The notes: a model not told the origin generated them from the letters alone. Positions 1 to 10,286 are shown, numbered from the stretch's first letter. The stretch is DNA of 64,000 bases from Nakazawaea peltata (GCA_001599355.1 BCGQ01000003.1:312468-376467); one strand, 5' to 3'. Numbers and translations are program-made.

Positions 1-1560
1 ATCAAATTTATAAAGCCCATTAACAATGTTGATCAATAAACTTAAATTTGACACCCATTGTTCAGTTTCTTCTTGAGTCAGCGTACATAATAGAATTTCG
101 AATAATTGAAATTGAGATTCAAAGACCAATTTGAAAGAACTTCGAACAGAAGGGACTAAACCTTCTAAATCTGAGCCTAACTTTGAAGCTGAGAGTGGGA
201 TCATATAAATAATACGCTGTGAAGAGACAGTGGCTCGCAAATTTAATAAAACAAAATGGCTCTTGTACAAAACTCCACAGCAATACTTCATATAGACGTG
301 AGAATTGGATTTTAAGTAGATGACTGCTAACGGTCCACAAAGAATAGGGGTACCAAGGAGTTTTGCATCGAATTTATATTTCTTTAAGGACTGGCAAAGA
401 AATGATGTAAGCCAATCGTATCTCTTTTGAGAGTTCTCACCTTGTCGCACTTCTTTATTCAAGGAGTCAAGGAAATGAGAATACTCGATAAAAGTAGAGA
501 CAATTTCTGATTTAATTTGAATCTCCCCAGATAATGAACTGTCACATTGTTCCAGTAAAGCATCCAAAAATAATCTATATTTGAAGAGTCGAGAGATTGG
601 AGCTTGTATTAAAGACAAAAGGCCCAAATCCATCTTTCCAGCTTGAGTTGTCTCAGTAAGCTTCTCCAATGCAGTCCTAATGTTCAGTACTATGGATGTA
701 TGCTGATTATTTGAAGCTAAGAGATTTTTCAAAAGGGCAATTAGATTCATACTGCAATTGTAGTATTGCAGGTATATGAATTTGGGAAAAGAGTTTCGCT
801 GGAAAGCTTTAGCAAAAGATGAGATATATGGGAGTGTTGCTGACGAATCGGAGGGACTCTGGGCCGAAGTGACTCTGAAATTGAAGAAACACTCCTGCAA
901 ATGATGCAGTAACTTCATATGGTGATCAATAATGACCATTAAAAGATCGTAACTGTAAATGAGGTGAGGAGAATCAACTTTCAAAGCTATCAATACTTCT
1001 AAATAATCTGATGATAATAATTTGAGGGAATCTAAATAAGTGGACTCTGTGTAGACCAATTCTTCTATAAGTTTATGTCTTTGGAAAGCTCTTGAAGTTG
1101 CAGATGAGTTTAAATAAACGTAATCTGAAGTTAATTGTGGAGATAGGCCGGAAGATACACTAAGTGGTGAGAATGGAAGGGGTAATACCGGAGAAATCAA
1201 ATCAGTTGGTGCAGTATGAAATATAAAATTTTCTTGATTTAACAGAGTTTGTTCATTATTAGATTGGGGGTGATGGTAGTTATAAGCTTGGTCTTCAGTT
1301 TCGAAATCACTTCCGTGGAGAATTGGTATATCAGTCGAATGCTTCTGCGTTGGTATCTCACTTGATCTCTCCTCTCTTGCATCCTCCCCACACTCATCCT
1401 CATTTTCTACCCCAGCTCCATCCACTCTCACCACCCTCTCACTCTCCCAAATCCATTCATCATTCCCAATAACCCCCCTACGCATCAGACTTATATACCC
1501 CCAAACAGGGTTATTCATTTTCATATCAGATCCAATTCCGCTTCCACTAATTCTCTCCAT
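1..1560 (-). CDS. Dbl-family Rho guanine nucleotide exchange factor, 3' end outside window
   Basis: The frame stays open from an ATG at 1560 (in-frame stop upstream) to the window edge, giving 520 residues without a stop; ATGs at 1524 and 1518 are alternative starts. After about 155 polar residues comes a Dbl homology domain (roughly 160-370): its first helix reads KLIEELVYTESTYLDSL, and the late helix carries PISRLFKYRLFLDALL, the counterpart of the family's QPIQRLPKYPLLL. A PH-like domain follows (about 395 onward) and is cut by the edge. Such proteins load GTP onto Rho or Cdc42 GTPases at the cell cortex. The short N-terminus argues against Cdc24, Bud3, Rom2 and Tus1, so I give no symbol. 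The start shares a 273-bp divergent promoter with the aldehyde dehydrogenase gene. Confidence 0.8.
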   Translation of the reverse strand, partial: MERISGSGIGSDMKMNNPVWGYISLMRRGVIGNDEWIWESERVVRVDGAGVENEDECGEDAREERSSEIPTQKHSTDIPILHGSDFETEDQAYNYHHPQSNNEQTLLNQENFIFHTAPTDLISPVLPLPFSPLSVSSGLSPQLTSDYVYLNSSATSRAFQRHKLIEELVYTESTYLDSLKLLSSDYLEVLIALKVDSPHLIYSYDLLMVIIDHHMKLLHHLQECFFNFRVTSAQSPSDSSATLPYISSFAKAFQRNSFPKFIYLQYYNCSMNLIALLKNLLASNNQHTSIVLNIRTALEKLTETTQAGKMDLGLLSLIQAPISRLFKYRLFLDALLEQCDSSLSGEIQIKSEIVSTFIEYSHFLDSLNKEVRQGENSQKRYDWLTSFLCQSLKKYKFDAKLLGTPILCGPLAVIYLKSNSHVYMKYCCGVLYKSHFVLLNLRATVSSQRIIYMIPLSASKLGSDLEGLVPSVRSSFKLVFESQFQLFEILLCTLTQEETEQWVSNLSLLINIVNGLYKFD

Positions 1561-1833
1561 CCTTCGATCCCTATCCTTCCACTATTTATACCACGATGAC
1601 GCCTACTATCTCTCCCACTATCTCTCCCACCATACACAATCCCTAACCCCCCGCGCTTGTGTTCCCTCGCCCTCTTTCCTCTTTGGGCATTTGCCTGCAC
1701 GAGGTTCGCGCGCAAAAATCTCACCATGCCATGTTGGGGAAACAAGCGAGAAGGAGCGAAAAAGTTGGGAGATCACGAGAAGGAAGAGAAGAGAAGAAGA
1801 GAAGGGAAGAACGTGAACGGAGGAGGAGTAGCA

Positions 1834-3741
1834 ATGACGATCGATTATTCAGACCTATCGGTGATAATGTCACAGTTAAATAGTTCGATCCATGAACATC
1901 TCATGTTCAGTCCTAACATTGATTTACTTGACTCGATCTCAAATCATATCACCGCGTCAGAGAATTTGCCCACCAAGATTTCAATCTCTTTTATCGTGGG
2001 CGTTGTACCATTGTTGGTGTTTTTGTATTTCAAGATGTTCCACAATGGCCCAAATGAGAGCGCTGTCAAGTTCACCATGGAGATTCCGGATCCCGCAAAA
2101 CCTCATTGGAAGGGTAAGAGACTTTTCCCTGTTGACCTTCGGAATCCTGAAGATCCAAGTTATATCCAATGTTATTGTCCTGCTACTGGTCAATATTTGG
2201 GTAAATATCGCGCTTCCACGAAGGAAGATATTGATAAGGCGATTTCCAATGCTCTGGGAGCTCAAGAAACTTGGAAGAAGACCTCATTTGCTGAGCGTCG
2301 CAAGGTTTTAAGGACTTTAAATGAGTATATTTGTGATCATCAAGATGAAATCGTTAGAGTAGCTTGTAGAGATTCAGGTAAGACAATGGTTGATGCTTCC
2401 TTGGGAGAAATTTTGGTCACTTTAGAGAAGATCAATTGGATATTGAAAAATGGTGAAAATCTGTTGAAAATTTCCAGTAGACCTGGACCTTCAAATTTGT
2501 TCATGAAATATAAGAAAGCTGAAGTACGTTATGAACCATTGGGTGTAGTTTCAGCTTTAGTATCTTGGAATTATCCATTCCATAATCTTATGGGTCCAGT
2601 CATTGCAAGTTTATTCACCGGAAATGGTTGTATTATCAAATGTTCAGAACAAGTTTTATGGAGTTCTCAATTCTTCATGTCTGTAGTTCAAAGAGCTCTT
2701 GAGGCATGTGGTCATGACCCAAAACTTGTTCAGCTTGTATGTTGCTGGCCAGAGGATGCTGATTATCTTACTTCTCACCCAGGATTAGCTCATATCACAT
2801 TCATTGGATCTAAACCCGTTGCTCATAAAGTTGTCTCCGCAGCTGGTAAATCTTTAACTCCTGTAGTTGTGGAATTGGGAGGAAAGGACTCGATTATCGT
2901 TTGTGACGACGTCAAAGATGTCGAGTCTATTGCTTCTATTATCTTGAGAGGTACTTTCCAAAGTTCTGGTCAAAATTGTATCGGTATTGAAAGAGTCGTT
3001 GCTCTTCCTAAAGTTTATGAGAGATTAGTAGATATATTATCTCAAAGAATAAAGACTTTGAGATTGGGTTCTGATATTGATCAATTAGAAGATATTGATA
3101 TGGGTGCAATTATCACAGATGCAAGATTTGACCAGATGGAACTGACTATCCAAAAAGCTGTATCTCAAGGTGCCAGATTACTTTATGGTGGTAATAGATA
3201 TCCTCATCCAAATTACCCTCAAGGGCATTACTTTTTACCTACATTATTATGTGATGTGAGAGCAGATATGGATTTGGCTCAGCAAGAGATGTTTGGTCCT
3301 GTTTTAACTATGATGAAAGCCGAATCTGTTGAGCATGCTATCGAAATTGCAAACTCCACAGAATATGGTTTAGGATCCTCGGTATTCACTAGTAATTTCG
3401 AGACTGGAAATTATATTGCCAATAGTGTCAAGTCAGGTAATGTTGCCATTAACGATTTCGCAACTTTCTACGTTTGTCAATTACCATTTGGAGGTATTAA
3501 GAAATCTGGGTACGGTAAATTTGGAGGAGAAGAAGGTTTACAAGGATTATGTGTGGCCAAATCTGTATGTTACGACAAATTCTCCTTCATCCAAACCAAA
3601 ATTCCTCCTCCTGTTGATTATCCAATCAAGGATGAGAAGAAGGCCTGGAAATTTGTTAAAGCCTTGAACAGATCCGGATATCACAACAGTAAATGGGAAC
3701 AAGTCAAATCTGTTTTCACCTTGGCTAAGACTGCTAATTAG
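1834..3741 (+). CDS. MSC7: MSC7-type membrane-anchored aldehyde dehydrogenase
   Basis: A 635-residue NAD(P)-dependent aldehyde dehydrogenase of the Msc7 type (yeast Msc7 is 644 residues and ER-associated). One N-terminal membrane segment lies at about residues 49-67, followed by the ALDH fold. The catalytic Glu is in VVVELGGKD and the catalytic Cys in SSGQNCIG; VSWNYPFHN and FVCQLPFGGI-like motifs (here YVCQLPFGGIKKSGYG) are also present. The frame is open further upstream, to a TTG near 1657, but that stretch is low-complexity basic sequence, so I start at the first ATG. Two CTG codons (2461, 3142) sit where yeast Msc7 has Ala. The physiological aldehyde is unknown. The gene converges on RRF1 with 45 bp between stops. 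Confidence 0.92.
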   Translation: MTIDYSDLSVIMSQLNSSIHEHLMFSPNIDLLDSISNHITASENLPTKISISFIVGVVPLLVFLYFKMFHNGPNESAVKFTMEIPDPAKPHWKGKRLFPVDLRNPEDPSYIQCYCPATGQYLGKYRASTKEDIDKAISNALGAQETWKKTSFAERRKVLRTLNEYICDHQDEIVRVACRDSGKTMVDASLGEILVTLEKINWILKNGENLLKISSRPGPSNLFMKYKKAEVRYEPLGVVSALVSWNYPFHNLMGPVIASLFTGNGCIIKCSEQVLWSSQFFMSVVQRALEACGHDPKLVQLVCCWPEDADYLTSHPGLAHITFIGSKPVAHKVVSAAGKSLTPVVVELGGKDSIIVCDDVKDVESIASIILRGTFQSSGQNCIGIERVVALPKVYERLVDILSQRIKTLRLGSDIDQLEDIDMGAIITDARFDQMELTIQKAVSQGARLLYGGNRYPHPNYPQGHYFLPTLLCDVRADMDLAQQEMFGPVLTMMKAESVEHAIEIANSTEYGLGSSVFTSNFETGNYIANSVKSGNVAINDFATFYVCQLPFGGIKKSGYGKFGGEEGLQGLCVAKSVCYDKFSFIQTKIPPPVDYPIKDEKKAWKFVKALNRSGYHNSKWEQVKSVFTLAKTAN

Positions 3742-3786
3742 ACTACGTAAACGAATTCAAAAAGTTATGTTCTTATATACATGTAG

Positions 3787-4497
3787 CTACTTCATCAAGT
3801 TCTTTTCAGCGTTCTTGAATTGATCCGAGAGCATATCGGCGTACTTCTTTTGCATCTTCTCAAAATCAGCAATAAACCTCTTGATACTTTCGTCGGTCTT
3901 ATTTTTTTTCAAGTCCTTTAAGTAGTGAGTCCGGACGTTGGCCAAACAGTGCTTATTATGCGGACTATTTTTGAAATTTTCAAAAGTCTCTTTCAAGTTT
4001 TTCAAAGTCTCTTTCTTGGAGTCCAGAGTTGGCGGTGGTAAGGAGATTTTTAATAATTGAGCATTATTCTTGTCTTCCTCAGGGGTCATATTCAACCCTG
4101 AACCTAAAATTGCACTGACAATGGTCTTGGTATGACTTGGGTCGAATACTGTTACGTTGAGGAATCTACCACCTTTCATAGTAGTCTGAGCTACAGATGT
4201 GAAGGGCATTTCTGAGCCGTCAACTTTGACTTTCAAGTTGTCAAAAATCTTTGGGTTGGACTTCCCGAGTCTTACTTCATTGATCTTCTTTTGGTGTAAT
4301 GATAAAACTTCTTCGAACTTCTTCTTAGCTTCTTCCATTCTCTTCTTGACGTCTACTATCTCCACTTGATCAGTAGGGGCTACATCGTTCTTCTTTTTAC
4401 CTTTTTGTTTGGCCAAAGTGATTGTAGTTGAAGAGAATTCTCTCATATTGAGGGAAACTCCATTCTGAACTCTAAAACTTCTCATAAGTGGTAACAT
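3787..4497 (-). CDS. RRF1: Mitochondrial ribosome recycling factor
   Basis: A 236-residue RRF-family protein (yeast Rrf1 is 230) that splits mitochondrial post-termination ribosomes. The N-terminus (MLPLMRSFRVQNGVSLNMREF) is basic, hydroxylated and free of early acidic residues, as expected for a matrix targeting signal. The recycling-factor fold follows, with LGSGLNMTPEEDKNN and LLKISLPPPT, the counterpart of the bacterial NPTPDG and IPLPPLT region, and a charged helical bundle at the C-terminus. Promoter space to BCD1 is under 200 bp. Confidence 0.88.
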   Translation of the reverse strand: MLPLMRSFRVQNGVSLNMREFSSTTITLAKQKGKKKNDVAPTDQVEIVDVKKRMEEAKKKFEEVLSLHQKKINEVRLGKSNPKIFDNLKVKVDGSEMPFTSVAQTTMKGGRFLNVTVFDPSHTKTIVSAILGSGLNMTPEEDKNNAQLLKISLPPPTLDSKKETLKNLKETFENFKNSPHNKHCLANVRTHYLKDLKKNKTDESIKRFIADFEKMQKKYADMLSDQFKNAEKNLMK

Positions 4498-4691
4498 GAT
4501 GATGTGGGGATAGTTAGTCTCTTGAAGTCTCGAGGTGATTTGAGATTGAAATTTTTTTCTACGTTGGCTTTACTATGTGTAATTTTTCAGTGCTAATAAT
4601 ATACAAATATGGAAATATGGAATATGAGAATATGTAAATATGAGAATGGGAATGAATTTGATGGATTTAAAGGTGGGGTTGAGAGTTTTGA

Positions 4692-5909
4692 TTAGGCAGA
4701 TGGGTTTTCAGGTGATCCTGGATCTACTTGTTTAGATGACTCTTCTTCTGGCAGATCATCATCTGACTCAGAATTCGACGAAGTTTCGGAATCTGAATCT
4801 GAGTCAGAACTGGAATCAGAGTCACTGTCAGCCAAATTTTCAGATGGAGATTCACCGTCGTTGAGAATATTCATATCATCGAGTTCTGTATCAAGTGACA
4901 CGTAGAATGTAGGGAACTCTAATACGGTTTTTTCCTTCAAAATATCAGCTATCCAAGCAGTGGGATCTACTCTGAGAATAGTATTATTGGGGGTACCTGA
5001 GGTGTAATTTTTGATGTAGAAGTGAAAATTGAGAGGTTCCGGAGTTTGAGCAACAGACTCCGGCGGAAGTTCAGAGACTTCAAATGCTTCTGCTTCCTCT
5101 CCTACTTTCTTTAAGTTATTTTCTGACGAAACCCCTTTCTCATCAGGTTCCCCTATCTCGCTTTCCCTATTTGCTTCAATATAACGAGTGAAATTTTTAC
5201 TTGGAAACACATCAATCAACCTCGAAGCCTCATTACATTTATAACTAACAAAGCGATGAAATACTTTTTTAATCCCATCCTCTTTCTTAACAAATAACCA
5301 TTCAATTGTCCAGTTCATTGTGTTCTTCTTTTTATCAAATCCAGTCTTATTCATATTAGATCTGCTCATACCTTTAGGGACAAATTTGACGTAAACTCCT
5401 CTTTTAATAGAGACATTCTCATCCTCAAAATTATTAGTATAAACTTTCTTGACAGATCTTCCATTATTATTCCCTCCAGGATGCTGTCTTTTAAGATTTT
5501 GCAGTGCAGCGGCAAGCGGTTTGGTCTTTCTGATATCAGTCTTACTTAATGTCAATTTTCTATTAATGTTCAAAAAGAAATTATAATCTCTATGCACATC
5601 TGTAGCAGATAATTCCGATTTCTTGATATATCTTGTTGGATCAACCGTTCCTGAGCACTCATATTTCAATTTGTGCTCTTTCACGCATTCAAGAGAGCAT
5701 GTCCGTCTAGAACATGCCGGGCATTTGTATTTGAAAGCCTTAGATCCACAGATATCACAGGGGACAACAGCATTAGACTGGGTTTCAGTACTTTTTTCAG
5801 TTTGCAGATCAGCGTTCAGTGAATTAGTGACATCATGAATCCCTTCAGAACTCAAATTGGCATCCTCACCTCCATTCATATCTCTCACCTCTGAACTCTT
5901 CAAGCTCAT
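4692..5909 (-). CDS. BCD1: Box C/D snoRNP assembly factor with HIT zinc finger
   Basis: A 405-residue homologue of Bcd1, needed for box C/D snoRNA accumulation in the nucleus. The zf-HIT module spans about residues 51-85 with all eight ligands visible: C51, C54, C63, C66, C71, C75, H79 and C85. Next comes the Bcd1 middle region (RYIKKSELSATDVHRDYNFF and the KRGVYVKFVPKGMSRS block). The C-terminus is a Ser/Asp/Glu tract (about 365-395), common in snoRNP factors. It is divergent from VMA10 over a 227-bp spacer. Confidence 0.88.
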   Translation of the reverse strand: MSLKSSEVRDMNGGEDANLSSEGIHDVTNSLNADLQTEKSTETQSNAVVPCDICGSKAFKYKCPACSRRTCSLECVKEHKLKYECSGTVDPTRYIKKSELSATDVHRDYNFFLNINRKLTLSKTDIRKTKPLAAALQNLKRQHPGGNNNGRSVKKVYTNNFEDENVSIKRGVYVKFVPKGMSRSNMNKTGFDKKKNTMNWTIEWLFVKKEDGIKKVFHRFVSYKCNEASRLIDVFPSKNFTRYIEANRESEIGEPDEKGVSSENNLKKVGEEAEAFEVSELPPESVAQTPEPLNFHFYIKNYTSGTPNNTILRVDPTAWIADILKEKTVLEFPTFYVSLDTELDDMNILNDGESPSENLADSDSDSSSDSDSDSETSSNSESDDDLPEEESSKQVDPGSPENPSA

Positions 5910-6136
5910 CTCCTCCCATACTTAAGAATTTTCAGAGAGAAATTCTAAGCGAAAATCTTGCAAGCCTCGGAAATTCAGCAAACTACGAATTCCCACAAAA
6001 AGAGTTGATAGTTTTATCAAGGTCGTGCAAAAAACTACAATTAAGCCTAGGAAAATGTCGAGGAGGCAGCACCTTTATCTAATTGAAGATATTTAGATAA
6101 AACAGCTGAAGGAATCAATCAATTATAATAGAGAAA

Positions 6137-6689
6137 ATGGTAAGTTTGGATTGGTATTGATAGTTAGATGGAATGAGGTTACTAACAAGTTGTAGTCCGG
6201 TATCCAAACCCTTTTGAAAGCTGAGAAGAATGCTCATGAAATTGTTTCTGAGGCCAGACAATGTAAGTATGACGGGAGTGCCAGATTGGAGCAGATGGCG
6301 GGAGAGTCAATGGGGGTATTATGATAGTTATTACCACCAATGTATCACATATTTTGATTACTAACTCGATTTAGACCGTGTTCTGAAGTTAAAGGCTGCT
6401 AAGGCCGATGCTGCTAAAGAAGTTCTGGCTTACAAGGCTGAAAAGGAAGCCGAATTGAAGAAATACGAGGCTGCTGTAAGTTTATCTACTTAATTTGGGA
6501 ATGTAATACATACTAACATAGTTATAGCATTCTGGTCTGAATGAAAGTGCTGATGCTGATGCCGAGAAGGGTGTCCAATCTGAGATTGAAGCCATCAAGA
6601 AAGCTGCCTCTGCCAAGGAAGACGCTGTCATTGACCTTTTATTGGGTGTTGTTACAAAACCAAACCCTGAATTGCACATCAATGCTTAA
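6137..6689 (+). CDS. VMA10: V-ATPase subunit G, four exons
   Basis: Exons are 6137-6139, 6196-6262, 6375-6475 and 6528-6689, giving 110 residues (yeast Vma10 is 114). Exon 1 is only the ATG. All donors are GTAAGT, and each intron has TACTAAC 9-10 nt before its acceptor. The product is the peripheral-stalk G subunit of the vacuolar proton pump: LLKAEKNAHEIVSEARQ matches the conserved N-terminal helix, followed by an Ala/Lys/Glu-rich coiled coil and the end KPNPELHINA (yeast KPSAEVHINAL). CTG codons in the helix read more naturally as Ala than Leu. Three introns in so short a gene is unusual for a budding yeast. It converges on RQC1 (47 bp). Confidence 0.93.
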
Positions 6690-6736
6690 ATAGGGTATCT
6701 AATTTACGGTTTAGAATAAAATATTTCATCTATTGA

Positions 6737-8827
6737 CTACTCATTACCTTCTTCCTCCACTTGTTGGGCAATAATCTGCCTTACTTGTTCCATGTAAGCC
6801 TCTTCTTCCTGTGATTCCATCATAATACGAGCCAGATACTCTTGATTAATGAAATCAACAAAGTTATCTGAACTTGGCGTCTGTGGAGGTAACACATCAA
6901 ATTCGTACAACTCCTCTTTCTTATTATCCCAAAACTGCTCTGGTAATTTAGCCATAACTTTTGATTCTCCGGACAAGATCACGTGACGCACCAAATTGAC
7001 TGGGATTTCCGGGGTCTCTTCTTGGTCGACTTTTCTACCAAAGAAAGACGAGAAGAAGGAACCAATTCCCGACTCCGATGACACCTTCTGTGAACTCTCG
7101 ATGAGTGACCTCAATTCGGTATTGATAAACGAACGGACCTTGCTATTATCACCCCACATAACCTTAGCACGAACACAATACAATTCGGAAACCACTTGGT
7201 CATAAACTGAGGCTGTCTTTAAGTGCGCAGGATCGACATTCAGAGGAACTCCAAGAGCTTCAGCTAACTTTATACCAGTCAAAGGATGAGATTCAAAAGC
7301 TTCTTTCAAAGCTTCTTTGGCCTTGTCATAATTCTTCTCGGAATCAATACTTAATAAAGCCAATACTTTGGAATAACGTAAAGGTGGAGTCTGCCATCCA
7401 CAGTAGGTCATACATAAGGGGGACTCACAGAATTCCACCAAATATTGGTACTCTCCGGTCATTATAGCGTAGAAATCTATGAAGTATCTTACACCATATG
7501 GGTCTTCGGCTGGGTTTAATGAAAGCATGAAGATACAGTATTGTAAAGCCGTATAGAATGTCGACTTCTGAGTCAAGACTTGAATATATCTGAATAATGC
7601 CAAATAAAACTGTCTATTAAAGAAGAATTCGTATGGAAGACGCATCAAACCACTTCCAAGGTCGAAATTCTGTTTAAGAGCCCAGTCAAATACAAAGAGT
7701 GCTCTTTCTACTAACTCACTAGAGTTGGATTTATCTCCTTGTCTCAATAAGATTGAGGACACTTGTAATATACTTGGGATATGGTAAGGTTTTCTACTCA
7801 AAATTGCAAAAAGACCCTCATGTTGTCCACTGATCACATCTAAATAGAATTTTGTGTTCTCTTCTACAAAGCCATCGGCTGGAGTGAACTTATAGTATCT
7901 AATACCCGACTTGAGTTCTGTTTCTACATCCATTTTGATCACATCTTGCCAGTTATCGGAATGTTCTTTTTTCAATTCCATAAGCAGAGAGACTCTTAAC
8001 TCGTCTTGTCTCATGAATTTCAATGTAGAAGGCATCCAATCGTCTCTAATTTTGGTGAAAGTCAACTTACGAGTACTTCCAGGCACAGAACGACGAGTTT
8101 TACCACCCCATCCACGTACCATCTTGGCTATTTTTTTGAATTGCAGAATGGTTTCTGGGTGTATTAAACTGGAGGTAGTAGAATTGGCATCTTCAATAGC
8201 CAGCAGTGATAAATCTTCCCCAAATAAGGTACGGAACTCTTCATCTGGATCAAAATCTTTAGGCATGACTTTCAAGAATTTCAATGAGTTCTTGAATTTC
8301 GAGAGAGTGAAATATTCATACGAGTCATCAATAATTTCAACATTGAATCTGTTCAATTCTTCGTCCTCGTTGATGTCGGGTACTTCCTCCATTCCACCAG
8401 AGGTAATAACACGATTTTCTTTGATTTCCAAGTCTCTCAATATCTTATCAAGCTCTCCGTCACTATCAACTTCATCCTCCTCTTGAGTTGGAGCCTTTTT
8501 ACCCTTGCTCTTCTTTCCTTTCTTGTTCTTCTTGGATTTTTTGGATTTGGCTTGAGGCGCCAGTCTTGGAGGCTCTGGTACTGCCACTTTAGGTGAGTCA
8601 GCAACAGTATCAACTTCTGAGTCTATCTGATCATCTACTTCATTCTCTTCATCCTCATCTTCTTCATCAACTAAGAAGGCAAAAGCATTCTGAGCCTTTG
8701 GTTTTGGAGCTGGTGATTCTTCTTCTTCACTTGAAGACAGATCACTTTCAGGTGGTGGAGCAGCATACTTGGCAAGTTCTTCTTCTAATGACTTTCCAGC
8801 CAGCTTTCTCATAGCTCTGGAACTCAT
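6737..8827 (-). CDS. RQC1: Ribosome quality control complex subunit Rqc1 (TCF25 family)
   Basis: A 696-residue Rqc1/TCF25 protein, started at the ATG giving MSSRAMRKL; the open frame reaches further up only through a GTG. Rqc1 works with Ltn1, Rqc2 and Cdc48 on stalled 60S-peptidyl-tRNA complexes. The N-terminus is acidic and serine-rich, followed by a lysine-rich block (about 95-110) and the helical TCF25 region, with MLSLNPAEDPYGVRYFIDFY as a clear family signature. VMS1, which acts in the same pathway, lies 6 kb away. The upstream region holds a five-copy repeat array with about 32-bp spacing. Confidence 0.9.
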   Translation of the reverse strand: MSSRAMRKLAGKSLEEELAKYAAPPPESDLSSSEEEESPAPKPKAQNAFAFLVDEEDEDEENEVDDQIDSEVDTVADSPKVAVPEPPRLAPQAKSKKSKKNKKGKKSKGKKAPTQEEDEVDSDGELDKILRDLEIKENRVITSGGMEEVPDINEDEELNRFNVEIIDDSYEYFTLSKFKNSLKFLKVMPKDFDPDEEFRTLFGEDLSLLAIEDANSTTSSLIHPETILQFKKIAKMVRGWGGKTRRSVPGSTRKLTFTKIRDDWMPSTLKFMRQDELRVSLLMELKKEHSDNWQDVIKMDVETELKSGIRYYKFTPADGFVEENTKFYLDVISGQHEGLFAILSRKPYHIPSILQVSSILLRQGDKSNSSELVERALFVFDWALKQNFDLGSGLMRLPYEFFFNRQFYLALFRYIQVLTQKSTFYTALQYCIFMLSLNPAEDPYGVRYFIDFYAIMTGEYQYLVEFCESPLCMTYCGWQTPPLRYSKVLALLSIDSEKNYDKAKEALKEAFESHPLTGIKLAEALGVPLNVDPAHLKTASVYDQVVSELYCVRAKVMWGDNSKVRSFINTELRSLIESSQKVSSESGIGSFFSSFFGRKVDQEETPEIPVNLVRHVILSGESKVMAKLPEQFWDNKKEELYEFDVLPPQTPSSDNFVDFINQEYLARIMMESQEEEAYMEQVRQIIAQQVEEEGNE

Positions 8828-8911
8828 TTTGAAATATGTACAAGATTCCACTGGTGTTTGGCCATCGGTAAGAGCTGAGTGGGCGATTTGAATAGATTTT
8901 TCTGTGATGGA

Positions 8912-9058
8912 GTGCACGGTTAAGGAGGGGAGAACTAGGAAATAGATTACGGTTTAACAGGGGCTCGAAGAGAAATGTTTACGGTTTAAACGGGGAAATC
9001 TGAAGAAAAATTACAGTTCATCAGGGGAACCCTTACAGACTTTACGGTTAATGCGGGG
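8912..9058. repeat. Five degenerate copies of TTACGGTTTAACAGGGG, about 32-bp spacing
   Basis: Five related blocks of the form TTACGGTTAAN(2-3)GGGG end at 8930, 8963, 8995, 9027 and 9058, so spacings are 33, 32, 32 and 31 bp. The intervening bases are unrelated. The array occupies most of the 311-bp spacer between RQC1 (start 8827) and the end of IPI1 (9139), where the RQC1 promoter must be. Three-turn helical phasing suggests an array of protein binding sites, but the factor is unknown. Confidence 0.75.
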
Positions 9059-9138
9059 TCAAAAGGTTAATCATAACCAATTCAAAATATCAAGATACTT
9101 ACAAAGCAAACAATGATTGAGTCTAGAGTATTTATTCA

Positions 9139-10286
9139 CTATACAGATTCCTTCTTATCTTCCTCAAGAGCCTTTTTAACAACTTGAAGCACAGAATTAC
9201 TATCCTTACCAGTTTCTCCTCCCTCCTTGATAAGATCTGTTAAACCTTTGATGACCTGAGGACTGAAATGCTCTACAAAAATCTTTCTTCTGGTCTCAAA
9301 ATCTTCACATGAGAGAGTATTGATATCAACCTTCACTCCAGTTGAAGAAATAGTACTGGTAGATGAACTATTAGCATCCAATTCACGGATAAATAATTTC
9401 AAATGCGCATACTGTTGAGGGGTTTGTTTGATCATGTAATGAGCAGTGAAAGGATGGACTGCATTGTATGTGTCTTGCTCATTGACAACTACTTGGGTAG
9501 CAAAAACAGATTTCTCGAGGAATTTCAGTAAAGTTTTCAAATGGAAACTTTTTGCCGTCTTTGCTACTGACGAAGTTTGGACATTATTTACTGCTAAACT
9601 TAATGATTTCTTGTTATTCATCTCGAGTTGCCAGTTCATTATTTGACAAAATTGTTTCAAAGTCTTGACAAAGAAACCCTTCACCAACGGATCTGACCCA
9701 TTCTCCAATAATATATCGAGGAACTTGGTCGAATCTCTTCGTATAGGTGGTTGAATATGTGACATGGCCGAGTGAATATATAATACGATAGATCTTGTAT
9801 GGAGTTCGATCAAGCCTGGTTGCTTAACCGCGATCAGCTTGAACAACAGCACAAGTTGGTCTCTAACTTGTTGAGAAAGATCCAAGATCAATGGAGTAAT
9901 AGTAGTCAAGATATCATTATATGCAGACGGGTTCGATGGGAGATGTTGCTCAATATAAACTAAAACTTCTTTTCTTGTAGTATTGGAGTGATGCTTTGTA
10001 AGAGATAAATGATGAGAAAGATCGACATCTGCTTTGGATCCGGGGAGTCCCACTCTCGATTTGAGTAATTTATTCTTTTCATTAAGAGATTGTTGTGGTA
10101 ACGAGATGGTCTTTGCCACAAATGAAGTGTCTGTGTGATTCGAAGCTCTAGGCAGAGTTTTGCCCACTTTTAATTTTGGTTTCTATAATGGGGTTAGTAA
10201 AAGCTAACTAGAATATATTTTCAAGTCGAATGGTCACTTACCACAAAATCCTTCTTCTTTTCAGCCTTCTTCTTCTTAGATCCCAT
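9139..10286 (-). CDS. IPI1: Pre-60S assembly factor Ipi1, one intron
   Basis: Exon 1 is 10242-10286 and exon 2 is 9139-10182. The 59-bp intron has a GTAAGT donor and TACTAAC 10 nt before TAG. The joined 362-residue protein begins MGSKKKKAEKKKDFVKPKLK and continues KVGKT, ASNHTDTSFVAKTISL, matching yeast Ipi1 (ASNATDTSFVSKTIS). It is a HEAT-like helical subunit of the Rix1-Ipi1-Ipi3 complex that processes ITS2 and helps remodel pre-60S particles. The upstream region carries RRPE-like and PAC-like elements, typical of ribosome-biogenesis genes. Confidence 0.92.

Noticed and set aside
1657-1833. N-terminal extension of the MSC7-type gene
   Set aside because: It opens at a non-ATG codon and encodes low-complexity Lys/Arg/Glu sequence not found in Msc7 proteins; ATG 1834 gives the family length.
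7911-8486. 191-codon open frame antisense to RQC1
   Set aside because: It mirrors the Ser/Glu/Asp-rich coding strand of RQC1 and shows no family motif; an opposite-strand shadow.
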